Assembly: GCA_963843285.1 (NCBI GenBank)
Contig: CAWJJO010000004.1
Coordinates: forward strand, 71,715 to 135,714
Length of the DNA: 64,000 nt
Origin: CAZDDB01 sp963843285
Lineage (GTDB): Bacteria; Acidobacteriota; HRBIN11; JAKEFK01
Direction: 5' to 3'
The notes below the pieces were generated by a model. The model was given only the letters and a program-made list of their open reading frames with translations. It ran no database searches and was not told the DNA's origin. Position numbers and translations under genes: made by a program. Below, piece by piece: positions 52,664 to 61,264 of the stretch (position 1 is the stretch's first letter; each line of letters opens with the position of its first letter).

Positions 52664-53509
52664 CTACTTTTGCTGATCCAGAATGGTGTGAAACTCGTGT
52701 TCCTTTTCTTCCACGTACTTTCGAAGCTCATCGTCGCCTATAAACGGATTCGGCATGCCTGCTTCCTTCATCCGGTTCCATTTTTCATCCAGATGAAAAT
52801 AGGAACCGTGAGCGCCGAGAAAGACATCGCAAGGAAGTTTCTTCAAGAGCTCATAACTCTTCGTGAAGTCTGACGCAATTCCGGGATACGTTTCCTTTTC
52901 TACAAGCCGGGTATTGGGGAGGATCGTAAGGCCGCACAGAAAGACTACATGCAAGTCTCGCCCGTTCTCGTTTAGAGTTGTTGTCCATGTAGTGCAGCCT
53001 TTTGTGTGACCCGGCGTAAGCACAGGAGTCATCGTCACGTTGCCAACCGAAACCGGTTCGCGATCTACGATTGTTCGATCCACGTGAACCGGTTCGAACA
53101 CCATCTTGTCTCCAAAGTAGAAATCGTCTCTTCCGCCACGCGACAACACGGCGCCATCTTCTTCGCTGGCAATCATCTTTGCTCCCGTTTGCCTCTTCAG
53201 CTCAGCGAGACCTCCTGCGTGATCGAAATGCGATTGTGAGTTCAGTAGAATTTTGACATCGGCCGGTTGAAAACCAAGCGTTCTAATGTTTGCGATGATC
53301 ATGGGAGAAGTCTCCGCAAAACCGCCGTCCAACAAAATGTGACCGCTCGAACTGGTGATCAGGTACGATGCGATTTCGGAAGCTCCCACGTAGTAAACGT
53401 TGCCAATAATTCGAAACGGCTCGCGCGGCTGATTCCAGGAACGCGAAGTTTCATCCGTTTGGGCATACACCATCGATGTTGCTAGGAACAAAAGGACCGC
53501 TAATTTCAC
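52664..53509 (-). CDS. Subclass B3-type metallo-beta-lactamase with Gln in the first zinc position
   Basis: About 281 residues from a GTG at 53509 that gives a proper signal peptide (LAVLLFLATSMVYAQ); the frame is open to 53614 but runs into a repeat there. The fold and motifs are those of B3 enzymes: QSHFDH (the usual HxHxDH with the first His replaced by Gln, as in GOB-type enzymes), TPGHTKG and GAHGSYF for the later ligands, and D/H of the second site intact. It acts in the periplasm and would hydrolyse beta-lactams if active; related non-lactamase hydrolases share the fold. The following genes encode unrelated small secreted proteins. Confidence 0.8.
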   Translation of the reverse strand: MKLAVLLFLATSMVYAQTDETSRSWNQPREPFRIIGNVYYVGASEIASYLITSSSGHILLDGGFAETSPMIIANIRTLGFQPADVKILLNSQSHFDHAGGLAELKRQTGAKMIASEEDGAVLSRGGRDDFYFGDKMVFEPVHVDRTIVDREPVSVGNVTMTPVLTPGHTKGCTTWTTTLNENGRDLHVVFLCGLTILPNTRLVEKETYPGIASDFTKSYELLKKLPCDVFLGAHGSYFHLDEKWNRMKEAGMPNPFIGDDELRKYVEEKEHEFHTILDQQK

Positions 53510-53543
53510 TACTGGACTGTAACATATGAATCGATGGCGACAT

Positions 53544-53644
53544 TCTCCGCCCTTATGAAGGGGGGAGTTAGAGAGGGGTTGAAAAGTATCGACGGCAGGT
53601 CCTCCAACCCCCACCTAACCTCCCCCTTCATAAGAGGGAGGGAT
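53544..53644. repeat. Compound palindromic repeat, family E
   Basis: TCCGCCCTTATGAAGGGGGG on one side and CCTCCCCCTTCATAAGAGGG on the other, with GAGAGGGGTTG and CCAACCCCCACC between. It is related to 28272-28354. It separates the lactamase gene from the next gene and may end transcription of the upstream operon. Confidence 0.7.
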
Positions 53645-54294
53645 CACTTTTGCAACCCTGTGTTTGCGGTGGCGCTGCTCCGCCGTTGCATGTGATGGTC
53701 CTCTCCCAAAAACCATGTTTTGCCTTGATCGCGAGATGTTTCCCCGCGCCATACGAATGAATCTGGGCGAATTTCGTTGAACGACCAGCGGATCAACGAG
53801 CCATCGGTGTCCAGACCATTCAGCACAATCCGGTCTCCCTCGGCTCCGCCCGTAAGCGTAATGATAGCGCTGGCGGAGGGCGCTATCCAGACGACGCGCC
53901 AGATTCCGGCTTTGGTATCGTAGAATCGGACCGATGTGCCGATACTGCGTTCGGTGGAAGAGCCTCTCGGAAAACCGATCCAGATGTCCTGTATTGCGCG
54001 ACCATCGATGATCCACCCAAAAAGCAGCTCACCTTTGAAACGGGTCACCACGCCATCTTCGGCAATCAAGGCATAGTCACAGTCCCAGGTTCCGATGAAA
54101 CGATCAAAATCACGCGCGTGCTCACCAATAGAGGCATGAGGCTTCAGAGAAGGCAGCACTGTGATCATATCGCGCCGGGGATCGGAAGCCGTTGCGTCCG
54201 ATGCTCCGCTGGCAGGCGAAATCAGGTAGCACAATGTAGCTGCTACCGCCAGCAAGGCAAAAAGCCAACGAATCTGTGTTTGGTCATTTGTCAT
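53644..54294 (-). CDS. Small secreted protein, paralogue of the 54889 protein (lipocalin/DUF1579-like)
   Basis: A 216-residue protein with an N-terminal hydrophobic segment (residues 9-30). The body shares a long pattern with the 54889 protein: GTWDCDYALI, GRAIQDIWIG, GTSVRFYDTK, W-V-W-xxP, SLIRWSFNEIRPDSF, WRGETSRDQGKTW. The pattern suggests a ten-strand beta-barrel related to DUF1579/lipocalin folds. Function unknown. Three related small secreted protein genes follow one another on the same strand, so they are probably one operon that arose by duplication. Confidence 0.7.
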   Translation of the reverse strand: MTNDQTQIRWLFALLAVAATLCYLISPASGASDATASDPRRDMITVLPSLKPHASIGEHARDFDRFIGTWDCDYALIAEDGVVTRFKGELLFGWIIDGRAIQDIWIGFPRGSSTERSIGTSVRFYDTKAGIWRVVWIAPSASAIITLTGGAEGDRIVLNGLDTDGSLIRWSFNEIRPDSFVWRGETSRDQGKTWFLGEDHHMQRRSSATANTGLQK

Positions 54295-54309
54295 TTAGAT
54301 TCTCTCCTG

Positions 54310-54831
54310 TTATGCCTGTTTCCGTGTGAAATGGAAGATCGTTGTTCCCGTCTTCCCTTGGTATAGATAGGTCCACTTCTGCGTGAGGTGGTCCTGATCC
54401 TCCAGCAGGATCTCCAACCCAGTGTTGTGCCAATCTTCCGGAGTTTTCATTCCTGTCACGCGAACCAGGGAAAATACCAGGGCTTTGTTCTGGGGTTGAG
54501 CGATTGTTTCCGTGACCATTTGCGGCTGATTTCCCACGCTGCAGTAATGTGTCGCAACCAGATGGTCTCCGTCCACCGAAAACATGGTCATCATCACTGG
54601 CCCCTTGGCAGGGCGAAATTCTTCCATCAAGGTGGAACCTTCCGCGGTGAGAGTGTAGGTCAACGAAATATCAATCCCGTCTTGCACACCCTTCCACTCT
54701 CCGACCAGCGATGAGAGCTGCTCAAAGGCGGTGGTGCTGTTCGATTTTTCTGCCTGCTGCGCGATGATTGTTCCTGTCAACAACAGCATTGCTACAACAC
54801 ACAGGCTTAAAGACTGAGAACTTGTCTTCAT
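54310..54831 (-). CDS. Exported DUF1579-like protein
   Basis: A 173-residue protein from ATG 54831, which has an excellent AGGAGG site. The signal peptide ends near residue 25. The barrel begins with EQLSSLVGEWKGVQDG and has TLTAEGSTLMEEF and a CSVGNQPQMV segment. Members of this family are annotated as heme or lipid carriers without proof. It sits between the two paralogues at 53644 and 54889. Confidence 0.75.
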   Translation of the reverse strand: MKTSSQSLSLCVVAMLLLTGTIIAQQAEKSNSTTAFEQLSSLVGEWKGVQDGIDISLTYTLTAEGSTLMEEFRPAKGPVMMTMFSVDGDHLVATHYCSVGNQPQMVTETIAQPQNKALVFSLVRVTGMKTPEDWHNTGLEILLEDQDHLTQKWTYLYQGKTGTTIFHFTRKQA

Positions 54832-54888
54832 GATGGACCTCCTTTTGTTGTCTTTGTCATTGGAGTACATGCCCGCAACCAACATGGC

Positions 54889-55494
54889 TTATCGACTCTT
54901 TCGCTCTCCAAGAAACTCTGCGCCCAGGTGCCATGTTTTGCCCTGATCCGTCGAATCTTCCCCGGTCCATCGGAATGAATTCGGAGTGATATCGCGGAAG
55001 CACCATCGCATCAACCGGCCGTCCTCATCCTTTCCTTCCTGAACAATTTCATTCCCCACTTTCCGGCCGACAAGATGATTTTCAACATGCCTCACGGGAT
55101 TGAACCACGTGATGTGCCAGGCATCGATTTTAGAGTCGTAGTATCGAAACGAAGTTCCGTATCGATTCCGTTCTTTCGGCATTGTCGCTGATCTCTGATC
55201 GCGCGAAGGAACGATGAAGATGTCCTGAATCGCGCGTCCTTCCAGCACTCTTGCGAAGTGCCATTCAGCTCTGGTTTCCTTTTTCGATCCATCGTCTTCA
55301 TAGTCAAGAGCCCGAATCGTCCAGCTTCCGATCAGCCAGCCGTAAATGTCCGACTCGGAACGGATCTCCGCAGAACGGTATTCCGACTGAAGAACTTCAA
55401 CAAATGCAGTAGCTTGATTCATTTTTGCCTCCTTGCTCTTTGCTTCAACTGCTGCAACGTTCTGGAGAAGCAGCATGCAAATGAGAAAAATCAT
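54889..55494 (-). CDS. Small secreted protein, paralogue of the 53644 protein
   Basis: About 201 residues from ATG 55494, chosen because GGAGGG precedes it; the frame also opens 39 bases earlier. Signal peptide to about residue 20. It shares GRAIQDIFIV, GTSFRYYDSK, WHITWFNPV, LMRWCFRDITPNSF and WTGEDSTDQGKTW with the 53644 protein. First gene of the three-gene set. The upstream AraC-type gene is on the same strand and may be their regulator. Confidence 0.72.
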   Translation of the reverse strand: MIFLICMLLLQNVAAVEAKSKEAKMNQATAFVEVLQSEYRSAEIRSESDIYGWLIGSWTIRALDYEDDGSKKETRAEWHFARVLEGRAIQDIFIVPSRDQRSATMPKERNRYGTSFRYYDSKIDAWHITWFNPVRHVENHLVGRKVGNEIVQEGKDEDGRLMRWCFRDITPNSFRWTGEDSTDQGKTWHLGAEFLGERKSR

Positions 55495-55563
55495 ACTGAT
55501 CCCTCCACGCAGGCTAACAGCGCAACCGCGCATGATTCTGTGTTCTTTTACACTTTAGAAGGA

Positions 55564-56439
55564 TCAGGAAAAAGGCGCTATCAGAATCTTGCGCGTTTCT
55601 GCAGCAATGCGGGAGCACGCTACTTCACGGAACCGGCGGGGACTGAAGCCGACCAACTGGCGGAAAGATGCGGTGAAATGGCTGTGACTGGAAAAGCCGA
55701 GATCCAGCGCAATTGTCGTCAGATCTTGATTCGTATCCAGTAGAAGATCGATGGCTCTGGCCAGTCGTGTGCGCAACTGATAACGGTGCAACGGCACACC
55801 GGCGTGTTGATGAAACATGCGGGTCAAATGAAAGGGGGAACATTTCAAATTACGTGCAAGCGCTGCAAGGCTCCAGTTCATTTCAGGATGAGTCAGCAAA
55901 GCGACTTTTGCCGCTTCGATTACCCGCGGAATCCTGGAACTGCGGCGTTGGGGAACTACGCCCTCACGCGAATCTCGCAAGACACAAGAGAGCATGGCGA
56001 TACCCATTTCCTCAACTTCGAGTGGAGCTGTGACGTTTTGCGCAAGCCTGCGCCAGATCAAATTTCGAGCGGCCATCGCGGAAGGAGAAAGCAGGCTATG
56101 GGTGCCGGGGGAAGGAATGCCTGCGGAAAGCAGAACTGTTTCCAGCACATCGTGGAAGCAGTCCGCCGAAAACTCCACGACAAGGCAATCGTCATCTATA
56201 GAGACAGGATGGCTCACTCTACAAGAGCGACCGGTCGGAAAAATCAAAGCAAGGTTCGGCTCCGCAATGACCTGCGTCCCCCGGGAAAAATGCTGCACGA
56301 ACACACCGCGAAGAGGAAGGATCAACGTATCCGCGTCCGCACTTTCCACATCGCTCAGACCCTTCTGTGCTGATCTGCATGCGACGTAGCGTACACTCAA
56401 GAGATCGCTCTTGTAGTATTCCGTTCTTGCCAGACTCAT
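55564..56439 (-). CDS. AraC-family transcriptional regulator
   Basis: A 291-residue regulator. The C-terminal two helix-turn-helix units are clear (WSLAALARNLKCSPFHLTRMF and LTTIALDLGFSSHSHFTASFRQLVGFSPRRFR), and the N-terminal part is a cupin-like ligand domain (PLRGVFVQHFSRG, ALIFPTGRSCRVSHP). Its start overlaps the PhoD-type gene stop by 4 bp (ATGA), so both are translated from one mRNA. It could regulate the phoD gene or the secreted-protein genes downstream. Ligand unknown. Confidence 0.92.
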   Translation of the reverse strand: MSLARTEYYKSDLLSVRYVACRSAQKGLSDVESADADTLILPLRGVFVQHFSRGTQVIAEPNLALIFPTGRSCRVSHPVSIDDDCLVVEFSADCFHDVLETVLLSAGIPSPGTHSLLSPSAMAARNLIWRRLAQNVTAPLEVEEMGIAMLSCVLRDSREGVVPQRRSSRIPRVIEAAKVALLTHPEMNWSLAALARNLKCSPFHLTRMFHQHAGVPLHRYQLRTRLARAIDLLLDTNQDLTTIALDLGFSSHSHFTASFRQLVGFSPRRFREVACSRIAAETRKILIAPFS

Positions 56440-58517
56440 CCTTTCTCCTGTCCCAGGACATAAGGGAGAGCGCCTTCAAGCACCGTTCGTTCCAGTCGCG
56501 GAGAGTCTCCCCGCTTCCATAACTTCAGGCGATGCGCAACACGATATGATAATGGCCCACCATCTGCGCGGCCAGTCGGCTCCACCGGTCGTGGTATACA
56601 AACAAATTCGACCTCCAGTTGATCACTGCCGGCGCGCACAACGGAATACCCATGACCACCCATGTCCACAAACGAAAGATGCGGAGAGACGTCCACGTTC
56701 CGCTCTGCAAGGGCTGCATTCACATCACCCGTTCGGAACAACGCCAGACTGGTGTGCACGCCGTGCATAATGGAATTGTTGATTAGCGATTGAACGGACG
56801 CATCGGGTGAAGGCTCGTAAAGAAACATAGGTCTCATCGGATCATCCTTCTTCACGTTGTATTTGGCTGCTTCGACAAGACCGGGGGCGGAAATTGAACC
56901 TGTGATAAATTCAGCGCCCACCGGCTTAAAGGGACCGGGCGGCAAAGAAGCAGAGAGTAGACCCGCGAAAAACGAGTGGCGATCGCCGGCAATCGTTACA
57001 AATCCTGTGATCCCCTTGCGCTTGACGAAATCCAGAATTTCAGTTTGCTCGAAACGATATTCGGACCAGTCACCGCCAAGCGTCGCGTAACCGGCGGTGG
57101 GCCATTTGACACCAATATTGGATGGAAGATTCTGAAGGTCTGTACGGCAGTCGAGCGTCCCCATGGAATTACCCCACAATTTCCACGGCGCGGTAGAAGC
57201 GCTCAGTCTGTCCAGGAACCACTCCTTCTGTACGACGCCAAGAATCGACTGCGGTGGTTGGTTCTTGCGCGGGTTTGGAACGTCTTTTCCATCGAACCGG
57301 ATAGTGTCAGGCGGCTTACCGCCATTCCAGGCCCGTCCAGCATCCAATATTTCCAAAACGTCTTCTGGAAAGAAATATGGAATTCCTTTTGGCTGAAACT
57401 GACCGGCTTCCGGACGTTGTGTTACCGGCTCCGAACGGAATGAGTGATTGTCCGTTACAACGAGCTCGACATTCCGGCCGTAGCGCAATGCGCGAAAGAT
57501 TTTCAGGCTATGGATCGCAGCAATATTCCCAGGTTCCAATCCCAGGCCATGCTCATCGAACTTGTTGATGGGCGCATTTGAAACGTCGGGAGGTTCGAAA
57601 CGGTCAAGCTTCGAATTGCCGGGCTGGACTACGCGCGCGGGCTGGTATTCAAACCACGCCTGATTGGCTGCGACTTTGATCTTCTGAGCTGGTCGCACGC
57701 CGCCGATATCTTGTTGGCTCTGCCAGCCCTTCCAGGAGAACTCGTGATTATCCCAAACGCAGATGAACGGCCAACGCGCGCGAGCGTCCTGAAGGTCCTG
57801 ATCGGTAAGATAAGCGCGGTACAAAGCGCGATAATCTTCAACAGTAGTGGGAAAATGAAAGTCATGAAACTTCTCGCCGTTTGGATAACGCACGATATCG
57901 CGCAAACGGCGATCGTACATTCCCTGCGGGCGATCTTCCGGATACCAGACAATTTCGTAAACGAAATCGCCCAGGTGAAGCACAAAACCAAGTTGATCAC
58001 CGGCATCGCGTTGTTCATCCTCCCAAATCATCCGGCGATACGCGCTGGATGCGCCTTGCTGCACGTTTTGACAGCTCACGAAAGCGAATGCCACGGACGT
58101 ATCCTCTATATCTGCCGGTGCTGTGATGGTCCGGCCGATCCTGCTGCCGAAACCATGTTCGTCCGTAAACCGGTACCAGTAGACGCGACGTGGGTTCAGC
58201 CCGGCGGCGAGCACACGGCAGGTCCAATCCGTTTCACTCGAAATTTCAGCTTCGGCGGTTGCCACAACTCGGCGAAACTCTAGCTCCTCAGCGATCTCAA
58301 CAGTCAACTGTTTTGCCTCGCCGCCCGGTGCCGGCGGCCGGCGGGTCCACAGGATTACACTATCAGGATACGGATCACCTGAGGCCACGCCCTGAGGGTA
58401 AAGATCCCGGCGCTCCTGCCACGAAATTTTGGACTCGTGCGCATAGAGTGACCGCCACGCGAGGGAAGCGCCAAACGACGCAGCCAGCTCAATGAATTTC
58501 CGCCGTGTAATTGACAT
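56436..58517 (-). CDS. phoD: PhoD-type alkaline phosphatase/phosphodiesterase, Tat-exported
   Basis: About 693 residues from ATG 58517; the frame opens at 58760, but that extension has no PhoD sequence and the Tat motif TRRKFIELAASFG lies at the new N-terminus. It has a PhoD N-terminal domain (YPQGVASGDPYPDSVILWTRR) and a calcium/iron phosphoesterase core with HLGDFVYE, WDNHEFSWKGW and VTIAGDRHSFFAG. It removes phosphate from phosphodiesters and phosphomonoesters outside the cytoplasm, normally under phosphate limitation. No Pho box was recognised. It is coupled to the AraC-type gene. Confidence 0.9.
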   Translation of the reverse strand: MSITRRKFIELAASFGASLAWRSLYAHESKISWQERRDLYPQGVASGDPYPDSVILWTRRPPAPGGEAKQLTVEIAEELEFRRVVATAEAEISSETDWTCRVLAAGLNPRRVYWYRFTDEHGFGSRIGRTITAPADIEDTSVAFAFVSCQNVQQGASSAYRRMIWEDEQRDAGDQLGFVLHLGDFVYEIVWYPEDRPQGMYDRRLRDIVRYPNGEKFHDFHFPTTVEDYRALYRAYLTDQDLQDARARWPFICVWDNHEFSWKGWQSQQDIGGVRPAQKIKVAANQAWFEYQPARVVQPGNSKLDRFEPPDVSNAPINKFDEHGLGLEPGNIAAIHSLKIFRALRYGRNVELVVTDNHSFRSEPVTQRPEAGQFQPKGIPYFFPEDVLEILDAGRAWNGGKPPDTIRFDGKDVPNPRKNQPPQSILGVVQKEWFLDRLSASTAPWKLWGNSMGTLDCRTDLQNLPSNIGVKWPTAGYATLGGDWSEYRFEQTEILDFVKRKGITGFVTIAGDRHSFFAGLLSASLPPGPFKPVGAEFITGSISAPGLVEAAKYNVKKDDPMRPMFLYEPSPDASVQSLINNSIMHGVHTSLALFRTGDVNAALAERNVDVSPHLSFVDMGGHGYSVVRAGSDQLEVEFVCIPRPVEPTGRADGGPLSYRVAHRLKLWKRGDSPRLERTVLEGALPYVLGQEKG

Positions 58518-58630
58518 ACATGAACCCCGCCCGTTGATTTTATAGTTGTACCGATCCGGACGCAAAAAAGACAACCGCTTTGTGACGAACCGGTCATAGA
58601 GAAAACAAAAGGAGAAAATTCGTTGAAAAT

Positions 58631-58704
58631 GGAGTCTGCGGGCCTCCGTGCCCGCAGAACGTGATAATACGCATTTCGGCGGGCAGGGACGCCCGCCGTC
58701 TCCT
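58631..58704. repeat. Palindromic repeat, family B, inverted orientation
   Basis: GCGGGCCTCCGTGCCCGC and GGCGGGCAGGGACGCCCGCC joined by a linker. It is the reverse complement of the layout at 10100-10172. It lies between two divergent operons. Confidence 0.75.
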
Positions 58705-58710
58705 GGTGTG

Positions 58711-58736
58711 TGTCCGTTTTTGTCCCTTTCTTGTCC
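58711..58736. promoter_or_regulatory. Three helically phased TGTCC direct repeats
   Basis: TGTCC at 58711, 58721 and 58732, spaced 10 and 11 bp. They lie upstream of the isochorismatase-GlxA-MBL operon, about 75-100 bp before its start codon. Direct repeats on one DNA face are typical of AraC/GlxA-type binding sites. Regulator assignment is inferred. Confidence 0.4.
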
Positions 58737-58808
58737 GATCGATGTATTGAGAAGCTTCAAAAAAACGATAAAGTTAAGACTGATAGTAAATTCATAGAGG
58801 AGATTCCA

Positions 58809-59357
58809 ATGTCAAACACTGCTTTACTGGTTGTTGATGCGCAAGAATCATTTCGTCATCGCCCGTACTGGTCAGACGCCCATTTGCCCGAATTTGTCCG
58901 CAATTTGCAAACGCTCATCGATGGCTGTGTTGCGGCTAAAGTTCCGATTGTGCAAATCCTTCATACGGAAGACAAAGGGGCATTCGCCTTATCCACAGGA
59001 TGGGTAACAACTCTGGATCCGGTGAAGCTCGAACCCGATGTCGTGTTTCACAAGCGCTATCACAGCGCCCTGGCGGGAACGCCGCTTGCGGGGTGGTTGA
59101 ATGGTCGCGGAATCAACCGTTTGATTGTAAGCGGGATTCGTACAGAAGAATGTTGTGAGACCACCACACGCCATGCTTCCGATTGCTGTTTTGAAGTGGA
59201 TTTTGTCATAGATGCGACCATGACCTTTCCTGTTGAGCTTCCGCGAACAAAGCGAGTGTTCAGTCCGGCCGAGGTGAAGGAGCGGACCGAGCTGGTGCTA
59301 ACTTCCGGCCAGTTCGCCCGGATCGCCAAGGTTTCGGAGGCGCTTGCAGAATTGTGA
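58809..59357 (+). CDS. Isochorismatase-family cysteine hydrolase
   Basis: About 182 residues from ATG 58809, chosen for the AGAGGAGATT site; the frame opens at 58710 without family sequence. Catalytic triad: Asp in VVDAQESF, Lys in VVFHKRYHSAL and Cys in GIRTEECCETTTRHA. Members hydrolyse isochorismate, nicotinamide or other amides; a two-Cys stretch (ECCETTTRHA) at the active site resembles nicotinamidase/ureidoacrylate-type forms. First gene of a tight three-gene operon: the next start overlaps its stop by 4 bp. Confidence 0.9.
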   Translation: MSNTALLVVDAQESFRHRPYWSDAHLPEFVRNLQTLIDGCVAAKVPIVQILHTEDKGAFALSTGWVTTLDPVKLEPDVVFHKRYHSALAGTPLAGWLNGRGINRLIVSGIRTEECCETTTRHASDCCFEVDFVIDATMTFPVELPRTKRVFSPAEVKERTELVLTSGQFARIAKVSEALAEL

Positions 59358-60334
59358 AACGGCAAGCGGTGTATTTCATCTTGCCACCGCGGACACTTCT
59401 GCTGGATGTGGCGGGACCGGCGGAAGCGCTGGCAATGGCCAATCGCAATCAAAGCGAAGTCCATTTTGATTTACATTATTGCGGCCCGGAGAAACGTATT
59501 GATACTTCGATCGGTCTGCTACTGAAAGATATTGAGCCATTACCGGAATCGCCGACACGAAATGCCATGATCGTCGTTGCGGGATCCAGAGATGGTCCAG
59601 AGGATGCAGGCTACAAAAAGGCTCGCGATCAGATTGTGAATTGGCTGCGCCGCAGCGCGCGGCCCACGCATCGGCTGGTGTTTATTTGTTCGGGCGCGTT
59701 GCTGGCGGCGCGCGCCGGATTGCTCGATCACCGTTCCTGCACCACCCACCACAGCCACTGTGACGAGCTTCGACAGCTTGCGGCAAGCGCGAAAGTGCTC
59801 GACAACCGCATCTATGTGCCCGATGGAAACGTGTACACCAGCGCCGGCGTAACAGCAGGGATTGATCTCATGCTGCACCTGATTAGCGAAATCGCCGGCC
59901 CGCTTTGCGCGGTCGCGGTTGCGCGCACCATGGTGGTCTACCTTCGCCGGACGGGGGCAGATCCCCAACTCTCACCATGGCTGGAAGGCCGCAATCACAT
60001 TCATCCCGCCGTGCATCGCGTGCAGGATGCAATTGCTGCCGATCCGGCGCATCCCTGGACGCTGGATGAGTTATCTGCTCTTGCTTATTCCAGTCCGCGC
60101 CACCTCGCGCGCTTGTTTCATCTTTACACGCGCGGAACACCTGTTGCGTACATCAATCGATTGCGCGTCGCTCTTGCGCGGCAACTACTTTCCAACACGC
60201 AATTGTCCGTCGATCATGTTGCCCAACGTTCGGGTTTCGGGTCGACCCGGCATTTGCGCAGGGTCTGGCGGGAACACAACGCGATTGCTCCCGGCCACTG
60301 GCGCCGTCAGAACGCGGGAGGCGAGGATGACTGA
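59354..60334 (+). CDS. GlxA-family transcriptional regulator (DJ-1/PfpI domain plus AraC helix-turn-helix)
   Basis: A 326-residue protein with a GTG start. Residues 1-190 are a DJ-1/PfpI-like domain (VFICSGALLAARAGLLD, with Cys at the nucleophile position), and the last 100 residues are an AraC pair (WTLDELSALAYSSPRHLARLF and LSVDHVAQRSGFGSTRHLRRVW). It probably senses a small molecule made or destroyed by the isochorismatase-type enzyme and activates the operon. Overlaps the previous gene by 4 bp and the next by 8 bp. Confidence 0.9.
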   Translation: MKRQAVYFILPPRTLLLDVAGPAEALAMANRNQSEVHFDLHYCGPEKRIDTSIGLLLKDIEPLPESPTRNAMIVVAGSRDGPEDAGYKKARDQIVNWLRRSARPTHRLVFICSGALLAARAGLLDHRSCTTHHSHCDELRQLAASAKVLDNRIYVPDGNVYTSAGVTAGIDLMLHLISEIAGPLCAVAVARTMVVYLRRTGADPQLSPWLEGRNHIHPAVHRVQDAIAADPAHPWTLDELSALAYSSPRHLARLFHLYTRGTPVAYINRLRVALARQLLSNTQLSVDHVAQRSGFGSTRHLRRVWREHNAIAPGHWRRQNAGGEDD

Positions 60335-61223
60335 AATACGGATTGCATCTACTTCATTAGAGTCGAGATCCAAGAGACGAAATGGATTGAGCCGCCGTAA
60401 GTTTCTTGCAGCCGGCGCCCAACTGGCGCTGCTCGCACTGGTCCCGCGCGCAAACGCGGAAAATCTTCAAAGCGCCGGGCCGCAGCTAAAGGCGCAACGG
60501 CTCACGTGGGCGGGAGTCAAACTCGAAATACCGTCCGTTACACTCTTTATCGATCCTCTGATCAACACCAACGTATGGGGCGATGCCTTGAAACAACCAA
60601 TCATTCCGGTCGAATCTTCCACGAGCGAGCGGCATGTGCTGGTCACTCATTTGCACCCGGATCACTTTGACGTCACCGCCGTCAAGAAGATTCTGAACGA
60701 AACCGGCAACGTGTTTTGTCACATAGACAGCGCCGCTGTCGCAGCATCACGGGGTGTTCGCGTCCGGGGAGCGAAATTATGGGAGCCGCTCTTAGTCGGG
60801 GACTTCACGATCACGGCAGTGCCTGCGGTGGATGGTTACGATGATAGCCAGGTCGCATGGGTTGTCGCGGGCGGTGGAAGGAAGATCATCCATTGCGGAG
60901 ACACGATGTTTCACGGCGCGTACTGGAAAATCGGAAGGCAGCTTGGACCTTTCGATGCGGCGTTCCTTCCGATCAATGGCGCGAAGTTCCGCTGGCGCGA
61001 GCCTCAAAGCGAAGTGCCCGCGGTGATGACGCCGGAGGAGGCAGTGGGAGCAGGTGTCGTTCTCGGAGCAAAGCTCGTGGTCCCGATCCACTACGGAGTG
61101 TCCGGCTCGGATGGATATGAGGAGTACGCAAATGCTGAGGGCGAGTTCCTGGAGATCGCCCGGAAGCGAAATCTACCGGTGGAAATCGTCCCGCCGGGAG
61201 AGTGGGTGAATTGGAAGTCATAA
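60327..61223 (+). CDS. Tat-exported MBL-fold hydrolase, UlaG-like
   Basis: About 298 residues from ATG 60327, which overlaps the GlxA stop by 8 bp and gives a Tat signal (SRRKFLAAGAQLALLAL). Metal motif VTHLHPDHFD (HxHxDH complete), then HCGDTMFHG and VPIHYG for further ligands, as in UlaG/RomA-type hydrolases. It probably cleaves an ester or phosphoester in the periplasm, but the substrate is unknown. It is the third gene of the isochorismatase operon, so all three likely act in one degradation or signalling step. Confidence 0.85.
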   Translation: MTEIRIASTSLESRSKRRNGLSRRKFLAAGAQLALLALVPRANAENLQSAGPQLKAQRLTWAGVKLEIPSVTLFIDPLINTNVWGDALKQPIIPVESSTSERHVLVTHLHPDHFDVTAVKKILNETGNVFCHIDSAAVAASRGVRVRGAKLWEPLLVGDFTITAVPAVDGYDDSQVAWVVAGGGRKIIHCGDTMFHGAYWKIGRQLGPFDAAFLPINGAKFRWREPQSEVPAVMTPEEAVGAGVVLGAKLVVPIHYGVSGSDGYEEYANAEGEFLEIARKRNLPVEIVPPGEWVNWKS

Positions 61224-61264
61224 GCACGAATTGACCTCGTGCAAGAGAAAGCATCACAGAAGCA

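Noticed and set aside
43732..58704. CRISPR array
   Set aside because: Palindromic repeats are scattered singly with unequal spacing and different families. There are no regular spacers and no cas genes.
58518..58760. N-terminal extension of the PhoD-type protein
   Set aside because: It runs through a palindromic repeat and promoter region and would bury the Tat signal.
59919..60326. Upstream extension of the UlaG-like gene
   Set aside because: The extension lies antiphase to the GlxA gene and lacks family sequence. The Tat signal starts at ATG 60327.
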